Source of the DNA: Enoplolaimus lenunculus
Taxonomy: Eukaryota > Nematoda > Enoplea > Enoplida > Thoracostomopsidae
DNA length: 64,000 bases
Direction: 5' to 3'
Assembly (NCBI GenBank): GCA_030248215.1
Contig: JASANG010002298.1
Span: forward strand, 1-64,000
Both the position numbers and the translations under genes were made by a program. The notes under the pieces were generated by a model. The model had not been told where the DNA came from, ran no database searches, and saw only the letters and a list, made by a program, of their open reading frames with translations. Numbering within the stretch: position 1 is the stretch's first letter; every line of letters starts with the position of its first letter. Of this stretch, positions 11,306-23,143 are shown piece by piece.

Positions 11306-12080
11306 TAATTAGTCAAAAGCCTAAACCTACATTTTTCGCCCTTCCGTGCTAAAACCTTACGCCCCTACGAAAGCAGTATGAGCTCGGGTTGACAACATAT
11401 ATATTAGGTATAAAAAGTTGGCACGTGCATCGGACAGTGCCTCAAAAGTGGCAGGTTTTTTTAAAATGTTGTTTGCATCGTATATCTAAAACTTTAATTG
11501 GAACTTTTGCATGGAATTATGATTTTGTTATGATCATGTTTTCAGTAAATTATCGAACACTTCTTAAACACAATTAAATGTTTAGGCTATGGAAAATTAA
11601 ACGCTGTTGGCTGAAACTCGACATTGTCAGCAAACATGTAAATGATGTTAAACTAAACGTTCTTGTGCGAATTCCTGAAACGTGTCTCTGAACAGTTTGG
11701 TGCCTCGGCTGGTGTTTTAAGTGCTGCTTTTTTCTGTCTTTCAATGTCTGTCCGTGTCAAAAGCCTAATAATAGCAACCTACTCAAATTATTTACAATGT
11801 GGCTTTAGAAGAAAATTTGCTAGCTAGTGCAAGTAGAATTTCCACGATTTAGCAAGTTTGCCAATTGTTTTTCAACAGTTTAATTTGTATGTAATTTGAA
11901 AATGCTAGCAGTAGTACGTGGTTGTCGTTTCTTCAACTAATCGTTTGAAAATATATAATACTTGAACCTATCGTATATACGGGTTCAAGAGTGAGTTTAT
12001 AGCGATTTGCTGCTAAACTTTGGGTTAGCAACGGTCTTGTGGTATACGCGGTGTAGCTTGTGTCCACAGGAAATTATGAT
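11306..12080. other. Intergenic stretch without recognised features
   Basis: AT-rich DNA between family L and the SINE cluster. A few short frames lack splice signals or motifs. Nothing could be assigned. Confidence 0.4.
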
Positions 12081-12082
12081 GT

Positions 12083-12362
12083 CGGCCGCGTACTGTAATA
12101 GGTAGCTCGCTTAACTCGCGTGTGAGTGGTCCGAGTTTCGATTCCCGACGTGGCCATATGTTTCGGAGAAATAAAGAGGAGAAACCAATTATATTCGGAG
12201 TACTTCAGAGGAAGGCGTCGTCCCGACAGTGCAGTTCTGACAGGTCTAAACCAAATAGAATAACCAATTATATTCGGAGTACTTCAGAGGAAGGCGTCGT
12301 CCCGACCGTGCAGTTTTGACAGGTCTCAACCAAATAGAATAACTTTGAAATGCGTCCCTGAG
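12083..12362 (+). mobile_element. tRNA-derived SINE (family I), body partly duplicated
   Basis: A tRNA-like head (12083-12155) starts GGCCGCGTACTGTAATAGGT, has a B-box-like GAGTTTCGATTCCCG and closes with CGTGGCC, complementary to the start. The body unit beginning AACCAATTATATTCGGAGTA occurs twice in tandem (~80 bp each), then CTTTGAAATGCGTCCCTGAG. Confidence 0.75.
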
Positions 12363-12381
12363 GACCAAAGGAAATTATGAT

Positions 12382-13224
12382 ATCGGCCGCGTGGTGTAAT
12401 GGGTAGCACGCTTGACTCGCGAGCGAACCAAGATACATGTGTATAATGTTGAGGTTCTTATAAGGCATAAAAACGGAAAAACTCAGCAGTTGATTGTGAG
12501 GCGGCGTGGCTCAGTGGATAGCGAGCTGTGACTGATAATCTGTCGACCGAGTTCGAAACCTCCTGCGAACGTCCCTCATTTTCAGCTGCTGAGAACTCAG
12601 AACTCAAAACCGTCGTACCCAACTTATGACATGGTGACTACGATGGGACCGCAATGGCAAAGCTGCCGCGGTAGAACCAAAAATGCATAAGTTGGCGGTC
12701 AAGGGACGACCTTGTAGAAAAACCGGGGGATGTGACATGCGGATGTATGGAGGCAAATAATAACCTCATGCTGATGCTGTACATCGCTAAAAACACTGCT
12801 GCATATGTAGTGCCTTCATATGCAGCAGCAGTAAAACATAGAAGAACCAAGATACATGTGTATAATGTTGAGGTTCTTATAAGGCATAAAATCAGAAAAA
12901 CTGAGCAGTTGATTGTGAGGCGGCGTGGCTCAGTGGATCGCGCGCTGGACTGATAATCTGTCGACCGAGTTCGAAACCTCCTGGGAACGTCACTCATTTT
13001 CAGCTGCTGAGAACTCAGAACTAAAAACCGTCGTACCCTAGCCTACCCAACTTATGACAAGCGAGAGGTTCGAGATTCGATTCACGGCGTGGCCATATGT
13101 TTAGGAGAAATTAAGAGGAAAAACCAATTATATTCGCAGTACTTTGGAGGAAGGGGTCGTCCCGACCGTGCAGTTCTGACAGGTCTAAACCAAATAGAAT
13201 AACTTTGAAATGCGTCCCTGAGGT
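12382..13224 (+). mobile_element. Second family I SINE, interrupted
   Basis: The head (12382-12422, GGCCGCGTGGTGTAATGGGT) stops in the anticodon-stem region. It resumes at 13060 with GCGAGAGGTTCGAGATTCG, closes CGGCGTGGCC and runs on through the same body to CGTCCCTGAGG. The 12423-13059 segment is a later insertion, flanked by AGCGA on both sides. Confidence 0.75.
12423..13059 (+). mobile_element. Composite insertion with ~205-bp direct end repeats containing tRNA-like heads
   Basis: 12427-12631 and 12844-13058 are near-identical direct repeats. Each starts ACCAAGATACATGTGTATAA and contains an isoleucine-tRNA-like head (GTGGCTCAGTGGAT, anticodon loop CTGATAATC, B box CGAGTTCGAAACC). The ~210 bp between holds the conserved GGTCAAGGGACGACCTTGT core. 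It looks like SINE plus partial SINE in tandem, inserted as one unit with an AGCGA duplication. Confidence 0.6.
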
Positions 13225-13360
13225 ATTTTTATCCATATCATGTTTTCAGAAGCATTTAACATTAAGCGCATATATAATTTGTAAGGGCTAAACCATGGTT
13301 GAATTTAACGGGTATAGAAGAAATCTACATTTGTAAACGTATATAACGCACGCTGCAGTC

Positions 13361-16300
13361 ATGATGGAAGAAGTTGTTCTGTCAAATGACAGTGAGCCTG
13401 GAGAAAATCAAGACTGTGAGTCTGTTACTGTTTAATAACTGTGCATCTTGTGTAAATCAACAAGAACCGCAGATTGCAATTGTGTGTTCGAATCATAAGC
13501 GTATACAATGTTCTTTGTTTGTCCAAAGACAATTCTTTGTTCGGTTAACAGTAATATATCTGGTACTGCACCCGCAGTATGCTTTGTATTGGAAGATAGA
13601 AAGATACTAACAGTTATTATTTAATAGCATGACGTTGTTCAGTTAAGCAAATATGTTTCGTGTTTTGAATTCTAGCTGATAGTATACCGGTTTCTGAGGC
13701 AGTAACTTCTCGGTACACAGTCGCAGAGTATCAGCAAACGACTGAAAGTTGTTCGAGTCGCGGGTTTAGCAGTCCTAGATTACCCAGGCGTCCATCTGCG
13801 GCGAGTGGTTCGGATTTTGACGATGATGGAATGGAGCCGCCGGCAGAACGATGGGCCCCGTTAGGTGCTGCAGCCCCTTCCCCTGTTCCAAGTGATGGAC
13901 CGGCATGCGAGCTTGAACGGCCTGGGTATGTATTCTCGTGTATAAAATTTTATTAAGTTTTGTTTTCTTTTTATAGGTTTGTAGTTTGCGTTGTGATTTA
14001 GTGTTAAGGCGTGCAATAAAAAGTCTACAGTGATTGTTGAGAGTTTACGCTTTAATAGCCTCTGCCAAAATTATTTGATTGTAAGGTTTCTATATTTCGT
14101 TACTTATTCTTGCGAGGACAGCTTGGTTTAGTCACTTCGTTTACTTTTCGCTTGATGGAATTCTGAATTCAGGTTTGATGAGCAATCAGCTTCTTTATTT
14201 TAACTATTCATTCAGAGAAATGAGCGAAGAGCGTATGAAGCAACTCGAAGAGGATCAAGAACAGCTAAACACCGCGTTGCTGGAACTCACTACACATTTT
14301 GCACAAGTTCAATTTCGACTTGAACAAGTCAATAAAGCGGATCCCAAAGAAAAAGAGGTATGAAATTGTATACGCTTATTTCTGGTCATGTTCGGAGCGC
14401 CATGCGGCGCTGGGGCCAGGCCCGGAGTCATTTCTAGTTGTAATGATGTGAAAATTCATGTAGTAACCGTTTGAAATTTACTTATTTGCTCATCTGCCTG
14501 ATACGCAGAAGGTCGCTAGTTCGAAACCACCGATCGTAACCCGCTTTTACACCTGCTTAGTTGAAAAGCTCTGAAGTCCTGGTTCCTGCCTAGCTGGACA
14601 TTTACGCAATGGTAAATTGCCGCCCTATGAACTCGGTATCCAGTCGAAAACAGGATTGACGGTCAAGGGACGACCTTGTTAAAAATAAGAGCATGTAAGC
14701 ATGTGAGACATGCTTGTATGTTATGTGGACATGCAATATATTGCAGTGCACTGTACGTATGCTACATAGCAGCATACGGTCGACACATTATAGTCGACAA
14801 AAAATGCAGTTGCAGAGACGGGCTACGTGGCGCAGTGAAAATAGCGTCCGCGTGACACGCAGAAGGTCCCTAGTTCGAAACCACCGGCCGTAACCCGCTT
14901 TTCCAGCTGCTTAGTTGAAAGGGTCTGAAGTTCCGGTTCCGCCTGGATTGGACAAGGTTGAGTAGTTTGTCTTTGTCGGCAAGCATTGCTGTTTGCTGCA
15001 GCGATCTGTGGTATTGTATGCTTGATTTGTGGTAACATAACTTGTTATTACTTAGGAGAGCAACAAGATTGTATTAAGTACCAAATTGGGGCCTCACATT
15101 TCGTTTTCTTTATGTCCATATTGGATTAAAAAGTGAAAAATTTGGCAGGCACTTTAAAACTTCTTTGAGAATATAGGATAATCATGAATTTGTTACCAAC
15201 GTTTTTAATTCTATCTAAATATTATGATAGTTAATTTATTTGACGAAGAAAATTTATTTCTAGAAATTGCTGTCCGAACTAACAGAGTTCGCGTCGCGCG
15301 GATGTCCTGATATACTTAGCGTGAAGCAAGCGAGGCAGGCAACAAAAAGAGATCGGCTATCGAGTGGACAATTTACCATGCAGTACTACCATGTCCATTG
15401 AGCGAAAACTCCCCACCCAACCGAAGTTCCCCCCGCTTTATTTTCTGGGGTCTCAAAGAATCCCCCTCTTCCCAAAAAAGGTACATTTGACTGTTTGACC
15501 ATTGGGATGTTAACCTCACACTGGTTTTAAAATTTTAAGCGTTTATTGCTCGGTTTTCTTTTTAGCCTATTAGGCTTCCACGTACCATGTGCATTAAACA
15601 AGAAGCAAAAAAAAAGAGGCAAGGAACCAAAAAAAAAAAAAAAAAAAACAAAAGAAAAAAAAACGGAAAAAAAAAAACCCACCCCCAAAAAGAAAAAAAC
15701 AAAACAAAACAAAAAAACAAAAAAAGGAGGGCGAGAAAAAACACCCCAACCCCCCAAACCACAAAAAAAAAAAAAAACCCCCCCGCCCCCCCCCCCCCCT
15801 TTTTTAATTTGTTAAACAAGCAAGAAATGTATGCATTGCAGAAACATGACTTAACTCTACCTTTGACTTTAGAAGGTTTAGAATTTAACAACATAGGATC
15901 AAGGCACGTAAAGCTAGTGTACAGTCTATCGTCGCAGAATTCGCACTTGAAGGTCCATTTTTCTGCAGGTATTACGAAAGTAGACCACGGTCTGATTATT
16001 ACCCTGCCGCAGGCTCATAAAGGTATACTGCCCTAGGTATAGAATACGTATTTTAGTAAGAAACCGTCCGCGGAATTGTTATGTTCGTATAGCCTCTATA
16101 TTAACGGGCAGTTGGTTTATTATACAGATTACCGTTCGTTTCATGTGTTATTTATTATCTTTGCTTGAATAAGCGCTGATTTTTAGGGTACAGCTTCTGC
16201 TGAACACGAAGCGATTTTAGAAAAACAACGAAAACAGCAGCTACAATTAATCTCACAGCTTAAAGAACAGCTTGAAGATTTGGAACGCTTTGCGTACGAA

Positions 16301-19300
16301 GTGAGCGAAAATTGTTATGATTTAAGTATATAAATACACGCGGTCGTTATCAAATCAAACCTTGAGCTGTTGAATTATTATATGTAGCGTGTAGTGACAC
16401 AGATTGTTTAAAAATTGATATGTTGTTCTATGCGGCAAAAACGTATGTTATGGTGCAGTGATGGACGGTGCCAGACGGTGAGTGACGGCGCCGGCTGTCA
16501 TCAAAAGTATAGCGCTACCATAAGTTTAGATTGTTTATATTTAAAATGAATTAGTTACCTTTGGTTATATATATGTACAGTGCTTATTTCCTGTAGAGCG
16601 GAGATGCTGGATTGCCGTCAAGTGAATTAATGCAGAAACAACGTGTTATTATCGATAGTTTGACGAACAAAATGGATTTAAGAGTTGATCAGTTGGACCA
16701 GTTGACACCGGAAGATTTACAGCATCATGTGGACCAAGCTGTTAAGAAGGTGCACTATTTTAATTGATGTTACAGTTTATTTCAAAGCTGAAATAATTAA
16801 GCATTCATGATTTGTAAGTAGTGTTTACCGGTTGGCCTAGCGCCAGAATATATTATTGAAAATATTTTTGAACAGATTGGTTGTGCAGAGTTCACAAAAG
16901 TCGACGTTTTGCGTAAAATATAAGTCATACTTGAAGTTGAAGTTAAAAAAATCGCCTTATCTGTATTAGAATATTATTTTTCAAAAGTTTTATCCTGGAG
17001 AAAAAATTCCTTCATGTATAGTTCACGCTCAAAGCGCACGACTTTTCACTTACTTTATTAATTTTTGTTTGCTTATTGTTATTAAAGTGCAGTTGGGTAA
17101 TGGTGCATTTTTAAATAATAATTTACTGTTAGGTTTTTAGTCAGTTTTGAACATATGACAATGCTCAGGTTATGTAACATGCATGCCCGTTGTGGTTTTA
17201 GCTTATTAATCCAATGAAACTCAAAGATCATTTGGTCGACCAGTTGAAAACGCAAATTGACGACTTGCATCGTTTTATTGATTTTCTACAAGGACCCGAA
17301 GGACAGATTGAGTGCACTTGTTTGAGGGTAAGAATACTTTGAAATTAACAAAGGTCTGAGCTGGAATTGGAATATTATGTTGGTGATGAACTATGATCGA
17401 AAAGACACTTTATGAAATTAGCAGATCTGATTTGCTTTTGACAGTATGAATTACAACCGGGGGCCTCCGGTTGAAGCCCCCATTTGGTTGGGACCAAGCG
17501 AATGCTTCTCCAACGAATACCTGGATTGTAGTTTTTGAATGCTAGGTTGGTAGTCACTACTTTCAAATGTGTATGTCACCTATTATCAGTTGTTGATTTG
17601 ATACGTCTTGCAACTTTGGAAGTCGGTGAATTGGGAGCTTTGGGATTAAACACAGGTTTTGTACATTATGAATTGTACTGCACCTCAAATTTTAACGGTC
17701 GGAGCTTGCGCTGTTCGCTCATTTGAAAGCATACTATTAACTTACGTTGAGGTGCCACACACAGCTTCTTGTAGTATTTTTAAGGAAGGTGAAGATCCTG
17801 AAGTGCGTCATTTCTGTTTGTTGCACCATCCTGAACGAGCGAAACTGAGACCTGGCAAAAAAGGATTTGGTTCGGTTTACGTAAGTATTTCGAGGCATCA
17901 CTGTGAAATTATTTGTCTATTATTACAATCAGTAGAGTTAGAGTTTTCGGAATGACTAGGTTGATTTTCGCTTTTGTTAAATTTAGTTTGTGGTAAAAGT
18001 ATTTTAGTATCACTGGTTAACATAAACAGCTTTATAATTAGACGAATTTGTTGACGTTTAAAAGGTTTTTTTTGGGTTTCAGTCTCGCAACCCGGATAAA
18101 ATATCGGGCCGAGAAGGCGCTGACAATACAGAGGAGTCGTGGTTGCATTCGTTGTATTTGCTTCAAATGGCACTGTTGTCTCAAATGGGATGTCAAAGCC
18201 GGCAATTTCAGAAAAATGAACTCAAAAAATCGTCGAAAGGAAATCATTGGGGGTAAGGCGATGTTTTTTATTTGAAAGGCATCAGAATGGATCGACCGTA
18301 TATTTGGTTTCGGTTAACACCGGCAAAAACTGACACGATATTCGACAAAAAGAGCGAGATCTGTTCTGTTAAGAAAATATAAAATGGAATGACAAAAAGC
18401 CCACATGGCTACGACCTGGTTTGAACCCGTCCGTTGGCAAAGCGCCTGGTTGTTTTGGGATTGTGTTTGTTGATATTGGTTATAGCGATTTACGTGCAGC
18501 ACTTGAGCTTGCGATTGGCAAAGTGAGCGAAGTTGCAGCATCCGAGCAACCAAATATCGCTGCTCCATCGATGTGTCACCAGAGAAAATCGACTGTCGAT
18601 TCTGATGACGAACAAGATGATGAGTTCAATGTAAGTTTCGGCCATGTAAACTATAAGAGCCTGTCTACAAAACATAGGCTTAAACAACCTAAGCTTAAGC
18701 GTAAGCGTCACAGTCTCAAGGTCTCTGAGCCCACCTATCTCTCATAGGGCAGGCTCCTGTACTTGCCATGAGCCTAAGTTTGTTTTCGTGTAAGTTCAAA
18801 GTTGTCCTGTGTTAGCCTTTGAGATTGAATTTCGACTTTAATTTCATTTCATTATTGATAAGAACATTATTAAAACACTGCAGATTTTGGTGAAATTATA
18901 TTGAAAGTAGTGTTGTGTTTGATTGAATTATATCAGAAGTTTAGTTGACGCATGCAAAGTACGGCCAATGTTAACTATATTAAGTCACGTAAACCTAAGT
19001 CAAATAAGTCCAGCGTAAACCAAACATAGGTCCAACCCTAATCGTAATCCTGGACCTCGCAGTATCTGAGTGCTCCAGTTTCTCTGTTTCCCAGTCCCTA
19101 ACATTGGCTCGAAGTACAAGCATATTATTATTATTATTATTATTAAATTGCACGGAATATAGGATTTTTTGAATATATTTTGTTTTAGGACGTGTTCGCT
19201 GGTTCCAGTGAACAGTTGATAGTGATTGTTCGAAAAGAGCTTTGTCCAGCGCTGCGCGATTTGTTTCAGCACGGATTAATGCAGCCTGTGAGTGTCTTTG

Positions 19301-20578
19301 AACAAAATATGGGGATAATTTGAAAGGGTGACTGTATTTTAGATACAGGTAGGCAAGTATTGCACCGCTATTATCGAGTAAACATGAAAAATTCATTGTT
19401 AGAAAAGTTTCTGTTTTCGAACGAACATTTGTAACAAGTTTATTCTTCTATTAGGGAAGAATGTAAATGAGAAATATGCCCTGAACATTTTGCTCAAATG
19501 GGCGCAGGGAGGGGGCAGAGTTTTAAAACATCATACGCCAAGATTTGGTATCTTTGTTAGAATACTGAATTCAGATTTGAAGTGTTTAATTGAGTTTTTT
19601 TTATATTTTGCAGAGCTATGCAGCCAGTACAATAGCACCGCTGGGCTGTCTTCCGAATGCGTCCAGAAAAGCACCGGATCGCGAACAACACGCATGGGAT
19701 ATAATATTGAAGTATTACGAAATGAAGGTAAGCAGTAGAGTTGCAAGATTTAAAAATAAATACCCGTACCCGGATTTTTCTGGAAGAAAAACTCGCGCCT
19801 AGACATGCATATTTTGGAAGAAAAACCTGGACCCGGTTTTTTAAGAAAAACAAGGACCGGACCCGGAATTATTAAGAATGCAAACCTGTACCCGGACCTG
19901 GATATGTTTTCCTGGCAATTTTTGGTAGCTAAAAGTTTGGCTAAGAAATGTTTAGTACAGAAAATGCTTTAAATATATAGAATTACAAAACATATGCTAG
20001 GCTTTAAAAATGTTTCTGATATTTAGACATCAACATAGCTCGCAAAGAAGGATGCTAAAACACAAACGTTAATATTTGTTGATCCTGCGTAGAAGTTATT
20101 TTTCGTTTTTTGTAAACATTTATCTGAAAGTCGAATTATTGTTTCGTTATTTTAGTGAAATTGTTTATAAGTTAAATATTGAGCTGAATTTTGTTTGATT
20201 ATAGCATGGAAAAGAATTTAACGATATGCCAGTTCGAAAACTGTCTCAGAGCTTCAATCTAGAATCGATTGGAGGCAAGGCCATCACTTCTAAACAGGTT
20301 AGTTGGTATTTATTAATATGAGACTTGCGTAAGGTGCAAACTATTTGATTTGGAAACGTCCGGATTACTGTAAATTTATTTCCTTTTATGGGCCACGGCT
20401 GGATTGTTTATATAAGAGCGTAAAATGCAGTTTGAATTTTGAACATTTTTGAGTTTTGGTTGGTTGTAGATTATTTGGGAGATGGGTCTATTTGAAACGG
20501 TTACCCGGTTTTTGGTAACAGTTTTATAACTGGATGTATTGTATTTTATGGTAGTAGTTGAAAATTTGTATTAGAATT

Positions 20579-20657
<79 letters not shown>

Positions 20658-22375
20658 ATTTTTGCTTGTATTTAGCTTTTACTTGCAAGCATTGACAATA
20701 TTCTGGCGAGTCATACAAAGCTCAAACGAAGTTCAGATGCTCATTGGAAGGCGTTTGTTAGTGCTGCGCTCAAGTTAGTTTATATTATTGTTTATATTTT
20801 TATATTTTTAATTTTTTTAATAATATTGTTAATTTTTTTGGAAAGGTTTGTTTTCAAAGTTTGGTTTTGAAATGTCGCGCGTTATTTGTGTCCTCTTGTG
20901 GGATGTTGGGGATAGTTGCTGCGTGATAGTCTTTTTAAGGGTGCCATGGGTAATTTGTGGACCTAGTTTGCAGTTTTAGGTGTTGTAAGTTTGGACAAGG
21001 TACAAATGGTATTACGTATTATTGTCAGGTATTTTGCTGAACCTGGACTGATTTAAATTAGATATTCGGTTGCAAGCCCTTGGGGGGTACGGTTACTTGA
21101 CGGGATTGAGAAAGTGCTTGTTTGCTCTTGGTGATTTTAGTTTGTTTGCATGTAGCAAACATGAGTAATATTTTTCGTAGTTTTTAATGCTCATTTTATT
21201 TGTTTCAGCCACAAAAAATTGGTCGCTTGGCTTCGCATGATACTTCGAACGCGTGAAATTGTAGAAGAAAACTATTGTTCATGGAGTTATGTTTCACGAA
21301 CAGGTAAGGGTCGCGCTATAGTTTTGTTAACGCTCGGCGCCGTTCATAACCCATCCGTCACCCGTCCGGCGCCGTCCGTCACTATACGGTATCATACTAC
21401 ATGTGTAATTTGAGTACGATGCAGCACGGTGACGGACGGCGCCGTACGGGTGACGGAGGTGTCGGACGGGTGACGGAAGGTAACGGACGGCGCCGAATGG
21501 TTAGGGACGGCGCCGAATGGTGAGGGACGGTGCCGCACGACGAGTATAGCGCTACCCTTAGTGATTATTCATCAAGTCAGGTTTTGATTAATTTTGACTC
21601 AGTTAGTGCTTTTGAACAAACAACCAACCAAACAAACGAACAAACGTTTTCTCAACTGTGTGTTGTATCTATTGTCAGTCAGGAAAAGCAGAGTGTATAA
21701 ACGACACTTCGCCGCTCTGAATTTAACCATGGAGCATCACGTGGTCCAATATTCATTGTACCCCCACCACGATTTACGGTGTGGGAGGAGGTAAACTGTA
21801 TGTCATTTCTACTATAAGTCATCGACATACATAAAGGCATACGGAGTTGCACTGTGTAAATTGATCGTATTCATGATCGCGTGATGCTTCATGCTTGTAA
21901 CTTAGACTATGACAAAGTGTCGTAGCGCATAAGTATACACTGTTGGTAATAGTAGATTTTGCAAACAAGCAAACTGTAGCACTTGCGTACAGATGCCCAA
22001 GTTATGTTTACGTGTACGGCAAATCAAATGCGAAAAATGTGCTAAATTTCGACGCATGTCACTCACTGGTTTGATACGTGTATCCCAGTAGCTTGAATTA
22101 TTCGTCCGTTTCATACTCGTACTAAGCCTAAATATATGTAAGTTTACAAGATCGATCGCCAACTGGCGCTAGATATTAAAGTATTCTACCAAGCCTAAGC
22201 ATATTGATTGTTTGAAAACTGTATTATAGAATATGACGTTTTTATGTGTTTTTTGCATTCGTTTGCAGGTTTCGAAGACAGCTTTAAGTCGCTAGAACAA
22301 TTGTCGCGATTTACATTTCAATTGCCTGTTGATCTTGCGGTTCGGCCATTCCAAAATATCAAAGACGCGTTTTAG
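13361..22375 (+). CDS. RUNDC1: RUN domain-containing protein 1 orthologue, 16 exons
   Basis: Exons: 13361-13415, 13676-13925, 14216-14357, 15264-15320, 16187-16300, 16597-16749, 17202-17327, 17656-17880, 18083-18252, 18486-18630, 19189-19287, 19614-19727, 20205-20297, 20676-20773, 21209-21303, 22269-22375. Phases agree throughout, giving ~680 residues (human ~613). Exon 3 (ELTTHFAQVQFRLEQV), exon 4 (EFASRGCPDIL) and exons 5-7 (QLKEQLEDLERFAYE; QKQRVIIDSLTNKMD; VDQLKTQIDDLHRFI) match the family's coiled-coil region. Exons 11-16 form the RUN domain (VRKELCPALRDLFQHGL, RKLSQSF, LVAWLRMIL, NYCSWSY), ending NIKDAF as in vertebrates. RUN domains commonly bind small GTPases; human RUNDC1 has been linked to p53 regulation and autophagy. 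The exon 4 end (donor GTGAAG, or in-phase GTCCAT downstream) and the exon 8 start are the least certain. Introns hold SINEs, a microsatellite and a K element touching the exon 15 donor. Confidence 0.92.
14490..14695 (+). mobile_element. tRNA-derived SINE with conserved core (RUNDC1 intron 3)
   Basis: A truncated valine-tRNA-like head (TACGCAGAAGGTCGCTAGTT CGAAACC) is followed by CGCAATGGTAAATTGCCGCC and GGTCAAGGGACGACCTTGT. The same two blocks, similarly spaced, occur at 12650-12710 behind a different head. Confidence 0.65.
14818..14957 (+). mobile_element. tRNA-Val-derived SINE, truncated (RUNDC1 intron 3)
   Basis: The head begins GGGCTACGTGGCGCAGTG and contains TGACACGCAGAAGG and TAGTTCGAAACC, resembling tRNA-Val(CAC). 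The acceptor arms do not pair well and it runs directly into SINE body sequence, so it is not a tRNA gene. The core block is missing. Confidence 0.65.
15600..15815. repeat. A/C-rich, T-poor tract ending in a C run (RUNDC1 intron 4)
   Basis: Same character as 5577-5812: A homopolymers broken by C and G, then a long C run followed by TTTTTT. The encoded Lys/Asn or Phe-rich frames are composition artefacts. Confidence 0.7.
16455..16525. mobile_element. Family K fragment (RUNDC1 intron 5)
   Basis: GC-rich TGGACGGTGCC / GACGGCGCCGG sequence ending AAAAGTATAGCGCTACCATA, the K end. The left part is missing. Confidence 0.5.
19124..19145 (+). repeat. ATT trinucleotide microsatellite
   Basis: About seven ATT units in RUNDC1 intron 10, some 45 bases before exon 11. 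Confidence 0.8.
20584..20655 (+). repeat. AT dinucleotide microsatellite
   Basis: About 36 uninterrupted TA units ending ~20 bases before RUNDC1 exon 14. The acceptor there depends on the short T-rich tail TTTTTGCTTGTATTTAG. Confidence 0.9.
21306..21560. mobile_element. Family K GC-rich MITE abutting RUNDC1 exon 15
   Basis: The ends TAAGGGTCGCGCTATA and TATAGCGCTACCCTTA are inverted copies (15 of 16). The interior repeats GACGGACGGCGCCG on both strands. TA flanks each side, suggesting a TA target duplication. Its first bases form the +2 to +6 positions of the exon 15 splice donor. Confidence 0.75.
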
Positions 22376-22623
22376 AGTGTTTGATTATCTTCCGTCTGTA
22401 GTTGTTGAGTAACTTCGGATAAATCGCATCGAGAGATCGACATTGAGGGCCGCGGCGTTCGCATTCCAAGTACTTTTTGAGTAATTGTTTACTTTTTCTT
22501 ACACTAGTGTGATTTGAACCCCCCCCCCCCAGTGGGCATATTGTTATAGTATCAATGCCTAGGCTTAATATCAATCTTTTGTTTATGTTTATTCACAGGC
22601 TTAGGTTTGTTCTTAAGCTTAGG

Positions 22624-22793
22624 CGGGCCCGTAGCCAGAAAAGGCCAAAGGATGCTCATATCACTTCAAGAAATTTTGCCCCCCCCCCCCCCCGTAGAAA
22701 ATTTTCTACCTTGCTTGTAAGTTCGAAATCCCTTATATGCTCCTCCTAAAAGTGTTTAGCTCCCGCTGGCAAAGTTAGCTGGCTATGGGCCTA
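22624..22793 (+). mobile_element. Family F MITE
   Basis: Begins CGGGCCCGTAGCCAG and ends TTAGCTGGCTATGGGCC, with the family's ACCTTGCTTGTAAGTTC centre and a long C run. It would lie in the RUNDC1 3' untranslated region if the signal at 23138 is used. Confidence 0.75.
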
Positions 22794-23137
22794 GGCTTAG
22801 GTTTATTCTCAGGTTTGGTTTAGGATTATTCTCAGGCATAAGTTTACGATCAGGTTCGTTATGTTTGGAGGGGGAAGAGCTGAATATGTACCTTTTTATC
22901 AGGTAGAAGTGCTGTGCTGTTGAGCCATTTTGCCAATTCGATTTTAAGAGTCGGCGGTTTGGCCAGTTTTCGATTGTGTTCCAAGCCAATCCATATTTGT
23001 GGGTACGTTAAGGTAGTATTGAGATAGTAAAATTAGTCCAGGTACAACCGGATTTTAAGTATACAGAGAGTCGGGGCGAAATTCGGTAAATACAACTCAT
23101 TCATACATGATTTGGCTATCGAAAGCGGATACTGAGC

Positions 23138-23143
23138 AATAAA
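23138..23143 (+). promoter_or_regulatory. Candidate RUNDC1 poly(A) signal
   Basis: AATAAA 763 bases after the stop, followed within 100 bases by strongly T/GT-rich sequence. Motif and spacing only. Confidence 0.3.

Noticed and set aside
12904-12985. Functional tRNA-Ile gene
   Set aside because: The same head occurs at 12487-12570 within a direct repeat and is embedded in SINE sequence, so both are SINE heads.
12427-13058. LTR retroelement with ~205-bp LTRs
   Set aside because: The direct repeats contain tRNA-like promoter boxes; there is no primer-binding site, polypurine tract or coding interior, so a SINE composite fits better.
14821-14895. Functional tRNA-Val gene
   Set aside because: A and B boxes are recognisable, but the acceptor arms do not pair cleanly, there is no terminator T-run, and it runs straight into SINE body sequence.
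15587-16036. 149-codon frame in RUNDC1 intron 4
   Set aside because: Half is the A-rich tract. The rest has no similarity to the RUNDC1 linker, and flanking exons 4 and 5 join in phase without it.
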